Source: Pectobacterium polonicum (lineage in GTDB: Bacteria > Pseudomonadota > Gammaproteobacteria > Enterobacterales > Enterobacteriaceae). Taken from it: a stretch of 64,000 nucleotides of DNA. Below the pieces are notes generated by a model. The model worked only from the letters and a program-made list of their open reading frames with translations. It ran no database searches and had not been told where the DNA came from. The stretch spans positions 88,230 through 152,229 of the forward strand of contig NZ_RJTN01000010.1 of NCBI RefSeq assembly GCF_005497185.1, read 5' to 3'. Of the stretch, positions 35,205 to 44,654 are shown one piece after another. Each line of letters begins with the position of its first letter. Within the stretch, counting starts at the first letter, position 1. The position numbers were made by a program, and so were the translations under genes.

Positions 35205-36335
35205 ATGAAAAAATGTATAAAAAAGATGCTATTAAGCAAGGCGCTGGACAAATATTTCGCTACTGTCTCACGATATAAACGGGGGCAGTTGCAAGAATTT
35301 TATCGAATAAACGTTATCAAAAGATCACCGCTTGCTAACCGACATATGGATGAAATTTCATCAGTTGATATTGCTGGATATCGAGATGACAGACTGGCAC
35401 AGATAAATCCACGTACAAAAAAATCTATCAGTGGCAACACCGTTCGTCTTGAGCTTGCGTTGCTCTCCGCATTGTATAATTTGGCCAAAGTCGAATGGGG
35501 AACATGCACGAGTAATCCAGTTGAACACGTCAGAAAGCCTGCGGTGTCTTCGGGTCGAGTACGTCGATTAACGTCACAAGAAGAACGAGGTCTGACCCGT
35601 TACTTCAGAGGTAAAAAACCTGAGTTATTAGCTATTTTCCGGTTGGCCATTGAGACCGCAATGCGGCAGGGCGAAATACTGTCATTACGATGGGAGAATA
35701 TCGATCTTCGACTCGGGATTGCTCACCTGCCGTTAACAAAAAATGGCTCTGCTCGTGATGTGCCATTGTCTTCAAAGGCGCGTCTGGTTTTGAAGGAAAT
35801 TGGCGAACTGGGGCGCGATGATATGGGGAGTGTTTTTACATATACGTCGAGTGGCTTTAAAAGTGCCTGGCGTATCGCATTACAATCCTTATCGATTAAT
35901 GATCTGCATTTTCATGATTTGAGGCATGAAGCGATTAGCCGGCTGTTTGAATTGGGGACATTAAACGTCATGGAGGTCGCTGCGATATCGGGGCATAAGT
36001 CCATGAATATGCTAAAAAGGTATACGCATCTCAGGGCTACTCACCTTGTCAGTAAATTGGATGCTCGCAAAAAGCAGGCACAAAAACTGACCTCAATATT
36101 TATTCCTTACCCCGCAGATATCGAAGTTCATGATTGTGGCAGTCAGGTGACAATCACATTTTCTGACCTTGATGATTTGACAGTGACAGCATCAACGTAT
36201 GATGACGCAGTAAAAGTAGCATCTGTCGAATTACTCAAATTCCAGGCTATTGCCGCGAAGAACGGTGAACGGCTGCCTCCCCCAGGCCATGTTTCTGTCA
36301 ATATGCCTGAGCGCATACTGATCAACCCGCTTTAA
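35205..36335 (+). CDS. rci: Shufflon-specific tyrosine recombinase Rci
   Basis: This 376-residue recombinase has the catalytic set R154 (AMRQGE), K179, H237-x-x-R240 (HDLRHEAIS), H264 (SGHKS) and Y273 (RYTH). Residues 290-376 form an extra beta-alpha domain ([36 protein letters not shown]) of HicB-like shape. Rci proteins have such an extension, which in R64 helps limit recombination to inverted sfx sites. It acts on the four sites just upstream. The first codons AAAAAATGT are A-rich and the ribosome binding site is weak. Confidence 0.92.
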   Translation: MKKCIKKMLLSKALDKYFATVSRYKRGQLQEFYRINVIKRSPLANRHMDEISSVDIAGYRDDRLAQINPRTKKSISGNTVRLELALLSALYNLAKVEWGTCTSNPVEHVRKPAVSSGRVRRLTSQEERGLTRYFRGKKPELLAIFRLAIETAMRQGEILSLRWENIDLRLGIAHLPLTKNGSARDVPLSSKARLVLKEIGELGRDDMGSVFTYTSSGFKSAWRIALQSLSINDLHFHDLRHEAISRLFELGTLNVMEVAAISGHKSMNMLKRYTHLRATHLVSKLDARKKQAQKLTSIFIPYPADIEVHDCGSQVTITFSDLDDLTVTASTYDDAVKVASVELLKFQAIAAKNGERLPPPGHVSVNMPERILINPL

Positions 36336-36412
36336 ACTTGCATAGGCGATATTGAGTTAAATATCGCCATTTCCTTAAGCAGTTCGCATGCTTAGATATC
36401 TAGAAGATATTC

Positions 36413-36874
36413 ATGTGTCCAGCTATGACTTTTTTATTGGTATTTATCACCTTTCTTGTTCTGTACTGCCCACTCTACTCTGTCATATGTTTATTGGTGC
36501 CGTTTAAAGGGTTTGCTATTTCATCACTGAAGCATAGAAAAACACGGTATATGGTAATACATTTAGCGGTGTTTTCTCGTATAGGGAACATGAACAAGGC
36601 ACAGTTACAGAAATTTAACTTTGCGTTTGTTACGGTCTTGCAACAGGCTCTTCAGAAGAATAGGCCAATCGTTTTTCGTTCTCATTTGATGCGAGCCTCT
36701 CAGGTGAAGCTAGCAGAGACGGTTTTGGCTAAATACGGTCATAGCTACCGGGTATCTAAAGTTATTCTCTCCAGAACTGAACGAATAGGGATCACGTGCC
36801 AGATGTTGTTTCAAGAATGGCGATTGGTGAGGGTCAGCCGTGGTGGTGTAATGATCGTAGTTATGGTTCGATAA
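36413..36874 (+). CDS. Hypothetical membrane-anchored ICE protein
   Basis: This 153-residue protein has one N-terminal membrane helix pair (MTFLLVFITFLVLYCPLYSV) and a basic cytoplasmic part (RYMVIHLAVFSRIGNMNKAQ, FQEWRLVRVSRGG). I do not recognise the family. It follows rci and precedes a promoter-like region. The ATG has no strong ribosome binding site. Confidence 0.5.
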   Translation: MCPAMTFLLVFITFLVLYCPLYSVICLLVPFKGFAISSLKHRKTRYMVIHLAVFSRIGNMNKAQLQKFNFAFVTVLQQALQKNRPIVFRSHLMRASQVKLAETVLAKYGHSYRVSKVILSRTERIGITCQMLFQEWRLVRVSRGGVMIVVMVR

Positions 36875-36918
36875 ATTTTTAATGATATGTGATTAATTTA
36901 TCGTGGATTGAAAAAGTA

Positions 36919-37040
36919 CATTACTTTAATGTGATCGATACATTAGATCGAACCGATCGATTTATTTTGTTGTACACGATTAATAATGTTGTTTAACCTC
37001 GCTAGTACATTAAAGCGAATTACTGAATTACATTGAAATG
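36919..37040. promoter_or_regulatory. Repeat-rich promoter region of the 37064 gene
   Basis: GATCGA occurs at 36933, 36946 and 36955 as part of GATCGAT-like dyads spaced 13 and 9 bp. ACATTAC-TTTAATGT lies just before, and TACATTA recurs near 37012 and 37030. This AT-rich stretch probably holds operators for a regulator of the downstream gene. I see no clean -35/-10 pair. Confidence 0.4.
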
Positions 37041-37063
37041 ATTTTTATGTGGAGTCGTAGTGA

Positions 37064-37849
37064 ATGAATCCTACATATACTGCGTTAATTGCATTATTGC
37101 GTTCAGGGGACATGGTCTTCCCTGAACGTGATGAAAAGTATGATGGTGGTAATAGCCAATTTTCAGTAAGAATCAAACCAGAAAGCAGGGCGTTCCTTGA
37201 TATGCATGCCGAGCGTATCGGTGTTTCCAAGTCTACGCTCTACGGCATTATCTTGGAAGGGGTGCTTTCTGAAGCCAGGGCATCAACATCTGACAAAATA
37301 ATGGGGGTTTATGAACGTTTTTGTTTGTTAATGGATGCTCATAGCGTAAATGTATTGCAACAGGCGCAATTACTTGCCCCATTTGGTATTAGTCAGGGGG
37401 CATTATCCAGCGCAGAACGAACACTGGACTTGCTAAACCCTCAAGTATTGCATCAATTGGCATCATGGTTTGAAATCGACGTGCAGTGGTTATTTTGCGA
37501 GAAAATGTATCCAATGGATAATTATCATTTTTTTGGACAGAAACCTCTGAATTATGATGATTTGAGTGATGACGCTGAGTTGGTTTTCTTTCGCGCAATG
37601 AATGATTGTGATGTGACTTTTGCTTTTACTCGGGAATGGAAAAATGTTCAGGGGGTAATTAATATCCCAATCATTAAGATTTATCGTGTATTGAAAGAAT
37701 GGGAACTTCCGAAAGGGAAAAATATCAAGTATTTGGCTTATTCGCAGAAACAAGTTGAATCGTTAACTGATGGCTCTGTGTTTCCCATTCTGATTGTTGA
37801 TAATTACAAGTGTGAATATAAAAACTATCAAGATTGGTTGGCCAGTTAA
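37064..37849 (+). CDS. Hypothetical regulator-like ICE protein
   Basis: This 261-residue protein has a region near 40-60 (FSVRIKPESRAFLDMHAERI then GVSKSTLYGIILEG) that resembles a ribbon-helix-helix. Residues 100-145 (ILLAPFGISQGALSSAERTL-type stretch, LNPQVLHQLASWFEIDVQWL) resemble an HTH. The C-terminal half is unlike known families. A DNA-binding role is inferred only. Repeats in its promoter region fit autoregulation. Confidence 0.55.
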   Translation: MNPTYTALIALLRSGDMVFPERDEKYDGGNSQFSVRIKPESRAFLDMHAERIGVSKSTLYGIILEGVLSEARASTSDKIMGVYERFCLLMDAHSVNVLQQAQLLAPFGISQGALSSAERTLDLLNPQVLHQLASWFEIDVQWLFCEKMYPMDNYHFFGQKPLNYDDLSDDAELVFFRAMNDCDVTFAFTREWKNVQGVINIPIIKIYRVLKEWELPKGKNIKYLAYSQKQVESLTDGSVFPILIVDNYKCEYKNYQDWLAS

Positions 37850-37981
37850 ATAGTAATTTTTTCATTATTAATGGTGCGCCAGCATCAGGGGATCTTTTTG
37901 TCAAAAGAATGTTGTGCCAGTACCAGGGAATACCAAGAAAAACATAATCATAAATATTTAACCTCCATATAGGAATAAAGA

Positions 37982-39181
37982 ATGAAACACTCATTAATTA
38001 CACGCAGTTTTATTATTGCGGGCATCGTGGTTGCTGCTTCAGCTAACGCAGCCGGAACATGGACGGAAGCTCGGAATGACGCCATGGGGGGAACTGGGGT
38101 TGCATCATCACACTACGGTGCAGCTGCTCTGGTTAACCCTGCACTCTTGACGAAATTCGATAGGTCAGATGACTTTAGTCTGATTTTGCCAGCAGTCGGC
38201 GCTCAGGTTTCAGACCCGGATAATCTGGAGGATGGTGTCGATCGCATCAACAATGATTGGAAATCGTTTGAGCGTATCGTTAGTGCTAGCGGAGATGCCA
38301 GTTTAGCTGCGTCGAGGCTGCGTGGATCATTACAAGACTTTTCTGGAAGTCATGCTAAAGCGCATGCCGGTGCGTCAACGGTTGCTGCAGTTCCCAATAG
38401 CGTTCTGCCATTTGCAGTCGTTGCCAAGGCGTGGGGGACTGCAACGGTCAAAACGAATGTAACAGATATCGACCTGCAGTGGCTCGATGGTGTGTCAAAC
38501 GGTACTGCAAACAGCTCAGATCTGAGTTCGTTAACGTCATCCGCTAATGGTCGTGCTGCTGTCGTGGCAGATGTCGGTGTTGCGATGGCACGCGAATTCA
38601 ACGTCGGCGGATTCGAGTTCTCTGCCGGCATTACACCGAAAGTGCAGCGCGTCTATACATTCAATTACAACGTTGCGATCAACAACTATGACAGCTCTGA
38701 TTTTCGTAGTGGCAACTATCGTAACGATAAAACGGGCGCCAACGTAGATGTCGGTTTTTCAACCAATCTGAGTGATAACTGGATTGTTGGTCTTGTTGGC
38801 CAGAACCTGGTTGCCCGCAGCATCGAGACGAAAGAAGTCAACGGCGTCAAAGACACGTTCAAAATCAAGCCTCAAGCCACATTGGGAACCGCATACAGTA
38901 ACGACTTCTTTACTACTGCGCTTGATGTCGATCTGACTCCAGCAAGCCATTTTAACTCTGATAAAGATAGTCAATTTGTCAGCGTGGGCGGTGAGCTGAA
39001 TGCCTGGAAATGGGCACAGCTGAGGGCAGGGTATCGTACTGATATTCATGACAGCGATAACTCCTATTTTACTGCCGGCATTGGTTTGTCCCCATTTGAT
39101 GTCGTACATCTGGATATCACTGGCATGGCAGGAACAGACAGAACGTATGGTGCTGTTGCTCAACTGACGTTCACATTTTGA
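37982..39181 (+). CDS. TraF_2-type conjugal transfer outer-membrane protein
   Basis: This 399-residue protein has a signal peptide (SFIIAGIVVAASANAAGTW) and the conserved N-terminus ARNDAMGGTGVASSHYGAAA with LVNPALL. The beta-barrel part ends LDITGMAGTDRTYGAVAQLT and FTF, a typical outer-membrane C-terminus. The family is called conjugal transfer TraF but is not the F-plasmid thioredoxin-like TraF. AGGAATAAAG precedes the ATG. Confidence 0.85.
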   Translation: MKHSLITRSFIIAGIVVAASANAAGTWTEARNDAMGGTGVASSHYGAAALVNPALLTKFDRSDDFSLILPAVGAQVSDPDNLEDGVDRINNDWKSFERIVSASGDASLAASRLRGSLQDFSGSHAKAHAGASTVAAVPNSVLPFAVVAKAWGTATVKTNVTDIDLQWLDGVSNGTANSSDLSSLTSSANGRAAVVADVGVAMAREFNVGGFEFSAGITPKVQRVYTFNYNVAINNYDSSDFRSGNYRNDKTGANVDVGFSTNLSDNWIVGLVGQNLVARSIETKEVNGVKDTFKIKPQATLGTAYSNDFFTTALDVDLTPASHFNSDKDSQFVSVGGELNAWKWAQLRAGYRTDIHDSDNSYFTAGIGLSPFDVVHLDITGMAGTDRTYGAVAQLTFTF

Positions 39182-39244
39182 CGATGGACAGGGGCTATTC
39201 ACCAATAGCCCCTCCTGTGAATATCAGTAGAAAGGAGAAAGCCA

Positions 39245-39937
39245 GTGAGTGACGAAAAAGAAAAATACATGGAGAAAATCCAAAAACTCCTTCATTTAGC
39301 AAAGCGCAGTACAAATGAGCATGAGGCTGCTAATGCCATCAATCAGGCTCAAAATTTAATGCGTAAATTTGGCTTGAGTGAGTTGGATATTGATCTCCAG
39401 TCTATTAAAGAGTTTCGCAGTGAGAGTTGCCCATCAGATGCGAACAAGCTTCCTGAATATGTGGTCAGCTTGGCCAACATGCTGTGCCATGCATTCGGTG
39501 TGCGCTGTTATTATACTTGGGTAAGGAAGCACCGACGTTCTATTGCGTTCTACGGTCCGAATGAGCGGCCGCAGATTGCTGCATATGGGTTCGATGTATT
39601 GAGCATCCAGTTAGTTAAAGCCAGAGGGGAGTATATCTCTTCACAAAATAAACGAATCAAACGCAGCACAAAGACCAATCGTGCTGATCAATTTTGCGCT
39701 GGTTGGGTGAGTGGAGCCTGGAATGCCATCAGCCGGTTTTCCGTCGAGGCAGAAGAGCAAAGGTTAATGCTGCTGTATTACAAGCAGATCTCCGAAGGAT
39801 TTGGAAAACTGGAAAGCCGTGAAGCGAAAAGCTGTCGCGGAGATGATGATGCGTATTCGGCTGGCTATAATTCTGGCAAAGATGCCAGGCTGCACCAAGC
39901 GGTTGGTGGAACCTCAATGGGGGAGATCGCGAGGTAA
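39245..39937 (+). CDS. DUF2786-domain protein
   Basis: This 230-residue protein begins KYMEKIQKLLHLAKRSTNEH and EAANAINQAQNLMRKFGLSE, the DUF2786 motif, followed by a DUF7168-like region (FYGPNERPQIAAYGFDVL) and a final GYNSGKDARLHQAVGG. The function is unknown; the domain is frequent in phages and ICEs. The start is a GTG with AGAAAGGAG upstream. An unrelated 330-bp gap follows. Confidence 0.85.
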   Translation: MSDEKEKYMEKIQKLLHLAKRSTNEHEAANAINQAQNLMRKFGLSELDIDLQSIKEFRSESCPSDANKLPEYVVSLANMLCHAFGVRCYYTWVRKHRRSIAFYGPNERPQIAAYGFDVLSIQLVKARGEYISSQNKRIKRSTKTNRADQFCAGWVSGAWNAISRFSVEAEEQRLMLLYYKQISEGFGKLESREAKSCRGDDDAYSAGYNSGKDARLHQAVGGTSMGEIAR

Positions 39938-40263
39938 TCCAGTTCAGTGATAAACCAATAACAATGGGTAGTCAGATGAATGGTTTGATAGCAGAATCAT
40001 AAAGAAGAGAATCCTATATATCCTGCATTGTTTGAGATAAATGTATTAGCTAATATTTGAACTGTCACTTTTGTGGATCAACGCTACACCTAATTTTACA
40101 GACTGTTTTTTGTCAAGCGCTGACTCTTAATACCTAGATACTAAACTCTATGTGGAGTTGGGCACAGGCTGAAAACGTATAGACTAAAGGCCAGTTATGG
40201 TCAATAAATCTGGCCGTTTGTTTCACTCTGGAGGGCACTTGGGGGAACGAAATACATTGTACG
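39938..40263. other. Intergenic gap between the DUF2786 gene and a HEPN cargo gene
   Basis: No gene or strong repeat is visible. The stretch is AT-rich. The stops of the convergent genes lie at both ends, so any terminator would be here, but I see no clear stem with a T-run. Confidence 0.5.
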
Positions 40264-41007
40264 TTAAGTGTTACAACCCTTAGCTGTGTCATAAGCTTGA
40301 ACTGCGGCTTCTAGATTCTCAACGTACCGCTTAATTTCACCAACAGCGTACATTAAAAATCGGCCATCCATAAGGACACCATCAACGCGATTGACAGATA
40401 TTCCTGAACTTTCATATTCAGCTCTGTGTATTGCTCTCTGTAACCTTTTTTCACGATCAGTTTTCTTGCTTTTTTTGTATAAGATTTCTTTATAGCCAGA
40501 AGCAACACCATCACCATGAGCCATAATATTTCGGATTATTGTAAGGTGATCTAAATCAACAATATCTTTTCCACCAATGACATCTGTTAGTATTGTGTGA
40601 GCTTTCTCAACCGTACCTCCTTTGATTTCGCCTCTGTAATCAGATCGATTAATCATAACGTTGAGACACCCGCTCATACGATGTTCGAACAAGCCAAATA
40701 TAGTGAGAAATGCAGAGCGTCTTGTTAGCTGAGTGATTAGATGTTTGTATTCGGATTTTACTTCGTCATGGTCTAGACCAACGCATGAACCACATGAGTA
40801 ATAGCTTTGTTGATACGTATAAATCTCTCCATACTCGTCTTGGCCCTCATCCATATATTCCCCTTCCGTTACAGCTCCTGGTAAATCGGCCTTTTCGACC
40901 GCATTGGCGATATTACTCTCTGCCTGCTCGGCGAGCATTTGCATGATGGATATTGAGGCGGTAGCCTCCCAAAGCTGTATGCTTATTGGTAAAAGAAGCC
41001 TTGCCAT
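40264..41007 (-). CDS. HEPN-domain protein (candidate defence cargo)
   Basis: This 247-residue protein has the RNA-cleavage motif of HEPN domains, R159-N-x3-H164 (IIRNIMAHGDG), inside a helical region preceded by TRRSAFLTIFGLFEHRMSGC. A short CGSC pair sits near residue 72-75. HEPN RNases often form toxin or anti-phage modules. No partner gene lies beside it, so it may act alone. It is on the opposite strand to the surrounding conjugation genes. Confidence 0.6.
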   Translation of the reverse strand: MARLLLPISIQLWEATASISIMQMLAEQAESNIANAVEKADLPGAVTEGEYMDEGQDEYGEIYTYQQSYYSCGSCVGLDHDEVKSEYKHLITQLTRRSAFLTIFGLFEHRMSGCLNVMINRSDYRGEIKGGTVEKAHTILTDVIGGKDIVDLDHLTIIRNIMAHGDGVASGYKEILYKKSKKTDREKRLQRAIHRAEYESSGISVNRVDGVLMDGRFLMYAVGEIKRYVENLEAAVQAYDTAKGCNT

Positions 41008-41344
41008 ATATATCCTTTTATAAGATTGTCTGAATAAGGGAACTGTAAATTCCGCTATAACTTACTGTCCAAGGGGCGCAGGGTTTCTTTCTAGCTGTTG
41101 TACTGAAAAGAATTGCCTGAACGTCCCGAGAGGAATTACAGGAATAGTTCAGTATACTGAAAACTTTGATCTTGTTGTTGCCGACTGTCAGGTTTAATCG
41201 TGCTTTAATACTGTACAAAGGTCATGTCCATGCAAGCCCTAGTTTAAATTTCCCAATCTTAATATTCAGTTGTTTGTCGTCTCTGGTTCTCGATTTTTGC
41301 AAAGTAATGGCGAAAACCGTTAACCAAAGGCAAGGATTTGAGGC
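41008..41344. other. Intergenic gap upstream of the HEPN gene and a conjugation gene
   Basis: This is the divergent promoter region for the minus-strand HEPN gene and the plus-strand gene at 41345. Short open frames occur on both strands but none has a convincing ribosome binding site or composition. I see no clear operator. Confidence 0.45.
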
Positions 41345-42226
41345 ATGACAACTGAGTCCTCCATTATAGACACCGTAATACCATCGTTCACTAAAACTCA
41401 AGAAGATGATCCGTTTGCTGAAGAGGTCAACGCACATTACGCCAAGACTTCTTCGGCAGACGTCGCTGCGCGGCGCATGGGGCTCTTCAATAGAGAAGAA
41501 TCTACGGATAAGGAAAATCAATCTTCGCGGCTCTCCTGGCTCTTTAAAAGTCTGCTTGCCGTTTTATTTTTCGTTCCGCTAGGTCTTTCTGTCGTGCTTT
41601 TCCTGATCGTTCAACAGCAGAGCGTTCAATTGGACTCTCTTGATGCCGCATTTCGGCGTGGCCAGCTTCAGCAATTGCCGGCAGAGATACAAGATGTGAA
41701 AAGTAAAATTGGCTTGCTTCGGAGCGAGTTTGTTTCTGTGCAGGAGCTAGACACATTGCGTCAGTCTCAGAATGATTGGGCTAACACCCTAGATACGAAA
41801 CTGAATCAATACATAAAAAGTGTAGAAGGGCAATCAGCCATTCCTGAACGGCTCGCACACCTTGAACAGCGTATTAATGATCTTCAGGGAACTGCAGATG
41901 CACATGATAAACGCATTTCCTCTTTAGCCTCTGAATGGCAAAACAGATTTGAAAAGTTAGCACCGCAGAAGCAGAAGGCTACCCCTGCAAAAAAGTCTCA
42001 ACGGGTAATTAAACCCGTTCCCGCCCCTTTTGCATTAACCAGTATTGAGCATCGGGGAGGGCAGCAATATGCCGTCATCATCCCTCATTCAGCAAGCAAT
42101 CGCTGGTCAGATATACGAATGCTAACGCCTGGCGAATCGGTTAATGGCTGGACGTTAGCCAGCATTGACGGAAATCAGGCGCGTTTTTGGGTTAATGGGA
42201 AGCCTCAAATTCTCACATTGCAGTAA
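41345..42226 (+). CDS. Membrane-anchored coiled-coil ICE protein
   Basis: This 293-residue bitopic protein has a cytoplasmic N-terminus of about 65 residues, one membrane helix near 66-90 (FKSLLAVLFFVPLGLSVVLF), a periplasmic coiled coil (about 100-195) and a C-terminal beta domain (RWSDIRMLTPGESVNGWTLA). Such proteins sit at the start of the GI-type transfer module. The specific family is not recognised. It is followed after 9 nt by the TIGR03759 gene. Confidence 0.7.
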   Translation: MTTESSIIDTVIPSFTKTQEDDPFAEEVNAHYAKTSSADVAARRMGLFNREESTDKENQSSRLSWLFKSLLAVLFFVPLGLSVVLFLIVQQQSVQLDSLDAAFRRGQLQQLPAEIQDVKSKIGLLRSEFVSVQELDTLRQSQNDWANTLDTKLNQYIKSVEGQSAIPERLAHLEQRINDLQGTADAHDKRISSLASEWQNRFEKLAPQKQKATPAKKSQRVIKPVPAPFALTSIEHRGGQQYAVIIPHSASNRWSDIRMLTPGESVNGWTLASIDGNQARFWVNGKPQILTLQ

Positions 42227-42235
42227 GGAACCGTT

Positions 42236-42949
42236 ATGAAAGTGAAAGCAATGGCGCTGATGTTTGCTTTGGCAGGAATGGCACACGCGTCCGTCAATAC
42301 CAGCATTCATGTTACACCTGAGTCGAATTCACAAACTCGAGCTGTTGATCAGGGATTATCTCACCTTCAGTCGACACAATGGGGGTTGACCGATGAAGAA
42401 TGGGCTCGATATCAGGACATGATTCGAGGGAAAACCGGTATTCAATCCCCAGGATTGGATCCGTTAACCACCCTGGGTATTGAAGCTCGCAGCGATGCAG
42501 AACGGCGGCAGTTAGCAGAGAAGTGGGTTAAAGAAGAATTTCAGCGAACTGAAAAAATTCTGAAATTTCAGCGTGAGGTGGATGCGGCCTGGGGGCGTAT
42601 TTATCCGAATGCATTGCCAGTCAACATGGGTAATGCGGGCGGTGTCGCACACGATAACGGTGGTCGATTGGCGTTATTTGTGAAATCCAAGGATTGCGGC
42701 AACTGTAATTCACGCCTCGCGGCCGTTCTGGCGGATGATCGCCCGGTTGACATCTATCTGGTTGATAGCGGCGGGGATGATAACAAACTGCGTGAATGGG
42801 CCAGAGAGCGCAATATCCCAGTGGATCGCGTGCGTAATCGCCAAATCACATTGAACCATGATGGTGGCCGTTGGATTCGATTTGGTAATGGACTGATGCC
42901 AGTGTTGCTGCAGCAGGGAGAAAGTGGATGGCGTGTCGCTGCCTTCTGA
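42236..42949 (+). CDS. TIGR03759-family ICE protein
   Basis: This 237-residue secreted protein has a signal peptide (MKVKAMALMFALAGMAHAS), then WGLTDEEWARYQDMIRGKTG, the family signature. The thioredoxin-like C-terminal part has KDCGNCNSRLAAVLADDRPV, resembling CxxC. A periplasmic role in secretion-system assembly is inferred. GGAACCGTT lies before the ATG. Confidence 0.87.
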   Translation: MKVKAMALMFALAGMAHASVNTSIHVTPESNSQTRAVDQGLSHLQSTQWGLTDEEWARYQDMIRGKTGIQSPGLDPLTTLGIEARSDAERRQLAEKWVKEEFQRTEKILKFQREVDAAWGRIYPNALPVNMGNAGGVAHDNGGRLALFVKSKDCGNCNSRLAAVLADDRPVDIYLVDSGGDDNKLREWARERNIPVDRVRNRQITLNHDGGRWIRFGNGLMPVLLQQGESGWRVAAF

Positions 42950-43533
42950 TGCTGGTTATATTCAGCATTGTTTCTGCCAGTGCTAACGCATCACGACAAC
43001 CGGTGCCTGACGGGTATCAGCGTGTTGCGCATTTACATCAGGTTCCGCCTGAACTGTTCTATGCACAATCATTACAGGAGTCTAGCCGAAAGCTGCCTCA
43101 TGGCGTTCGCCCCTGGCCCTGGAGCCTTAATGTCCAGGGGAGAAGCTATCAATATGATAGCCGGCTGGAAGCCTGGCAGGCACTACAGCGTTTTCTGAAG
43201 ACGGTTCCACATAAAAACATTGATGTTGGATTAGGGCAGGTTAACTGGGGTTGGAACGGTCGTCGTTTTGCAAACTCCTGGGAGGCGTTTGAACCCTATA
43301 CCAATCTGAATGTTTCAGCACAAATTCTACGTGAATGCTACGAGAGAAAACCGGGCAGCTGGTTACGTGCTGTTGGTTGCTACCACCATCCAGCCGGCGG
43401 TGCTCCGGCTGCCAGATACATTTCTTCGGTGCAGCGCAAATTGGCCATGATTGAACCTTCGACAGCTTCCCTCCTTCCTGAGATTGCTCCTGCCACTCAA
43501 CTTGTCTGGATCGAACCTCGGAGTATCAAATAA
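42928..43533 (+). CDS. Conjugation-associated lytic transglycosylase
   Basis: This 201-residue secreted enzyme has a signal sequence (MLVIFSIVSASANAS) and an SLT-like fold: VPPELFYAQSLQESSRKLPH with the catalytic Glu, then VGLGQVNWGWNG and GSWLRAVGCYHHPAGGA. It opens the cell wall for the transfer channel. GGGAG lies upstream of the ATG at 42928, which overlaps the previous gene; an ATG at 42949 in a TGATG overlap is the alternative. Confidence 0.85.
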   Translation: MACRCLLMLVIFSIVSASANASRQPVPDGYQRVAHLHQVPPELFYAQSLQESSRKLPHGVRPWPWSLNVQGRSYQYDSRLEAWQALQRFLKTVPHKNIDVGLGQVNWGWNGRRFANSWEAFEPYTNLNVSAQILRECYERKPGSWLRAVGCYHHPAGGAPAARYISSVQRKLAMIEPSTASLLPEIAPATQLVWIEPRSIK

Positions 43534-44055
43534 ATGAAAATTATTTCTGCATCTGTGCTGTGTTTGCTGGCTATCCCGTTCTTTGTTCATGCAGAACTGA
43601 ATGTTGTCGCCGATTTGGGAGGGAAAGATACCGCATCGTTCTTTGATGGTATTAACCGCCAGGACAACAACGAAGCCAATAACACTGAAAAACGCACCTG
43701 GAAAGGTCAGCCAGGAGAGGGAGCTATGCTGCCCGTGCTGACACCAGAACTGACTGTTGGTATTGAAGCGTCAAGAACGCTGAGTTTGCATGGAATTGGT
43801 GCGTTATTTCTCGTCGGAGACGATCCGGTGTCACGTTCCTGGTTACAGATGAATGCTGCAAAATTGAGCCAAATGCAGGCGGTTGGCTTAATCGTTAATG
43901 TAACGGATATGGCTGCGGTTCAGTCCCTGCGCTCACTGGTTCCTGATGTGCAGATGGCTCCTGCGTCAGGTGGTGAGTTAGCTCGCCGGCTACAATTGCG
44001 ACATTATCCCGCGCTGATCACGGAGACCTCTGTATCCTCAGAGGTACAACCATGA
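43534..44055 (+). CDS. TIGR03765-family ICE protein
   Basis: This 173-residue secreted protein has a signal peptide (MKIISASVLCLLAIPFFVHA), then LNVVADLGGKDTASFFDGIN and MLPVLTPELTVG. The last part (GIGALFLVGDDPVSRSWLQM, YPALITETSV) is typical of the family. Its role in the GI-type secretion system is unknown. Its start immediately follows the transglycosylase stop. Confidence 0.85.
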   Translation: MKIISASVLCLLAIPFFVHAELNVVADLGGKDTASFFDGINRQDNNEANNTEKRTWKGQPGEGAMLPVLTPELTVGIEASRTLSLHGIGALFLVGDDPVSRSWLQMNAAKLSQMQAVGLIVNVTDMAAVQSLRSLVPDVQMAPASGGELARRLQLRHYPALITETSVSSEVQP

Positions 44056-44654
44056 TCCCACCGCGTCCATATCTGGCTGAGGCTGTGATTGCAGACCCTG
44101 TCTTGATTGTTGTGCCTATTCTTTTTTTCATTCTTACTGTTGCCATTATAAGCATGTTATTCCGCTGGCGTGGCAAAGCTAGCGTGCGTCGCCATCGGCG
44201 TTATCGTAAAACGGCCGAACGCTTGTTAAAAAGACTCCCTACTTTGGCAGGCGATGCGCAGCGTTTTTCCTATCTCCGTCGTGTTAATCCGTATGTGTTC
44301 GAAGAACTGCTTTTACTGGCAATGGAGCGTCAGGGATTACAAGTGATTCGCAATGCATCATACAGCGGTGACGGTGGATTGGATGGGCAAGTATTTATTG
44401 AAGGGCAGCGTTGGTTAATCCAGGCAAAACGCTATAGCAGAGCGATAGATCCCGCGCACGTCGCTGAGTTCTCGGCATTGCTGATACAGCATCGGTGTGG
44501 CGGTTTATTTATTCATACCGGACGGACTGGCGCTAAAAGCAAGCAACATGCGATCTCTAGCCACAGCAATATCTTTCCCCTTTATATCATCAGTGGACAA
44601 CGGCTGATTGCGTTGTTGGCTGGGAACCCAGACTGGATAAGGAAAAACCAATGA
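44052..44654 (+). CDS. Membrane-anchored Mrr-like restriction endonuclease domain protein
   Basis: This 200-residue protein has an N-terminal membrane helix near 17-38 (PVLIVVPILFFILTVAIIS) and a PD-(D/E)xK Mrr_cat fold near 85-190: NPYVFEELLLLAMERQGLQV, SYSGDGGLDGQVFIEGQRWL and IQAKRYSRAIDPAHVAEFSA. The D, Q-x-K series looks intact. Relatives sit in this same place in many GI-type systems, so a role in transfer or in selecting DNA is plausible. It overlaps traD. Confidence 0.8.
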   Translation: MIPPRPYLAEAVIADPVLIVVPILFFILTVAIISMLFRWRGKASVRRHRRYRKTAERLLKRLPTLAGDAQRFSYLRRVNPYVFEELLLLAMERQGLQVIRNASYSGDGGLDGQVFIEGQRWLIQAKRYSRAIDPAHVAEFSALLIQHRCGGLFIHTGRTGAKSKQHAISSHSNIFPLYIISGQRLIALLAGNPDWIRKNQ

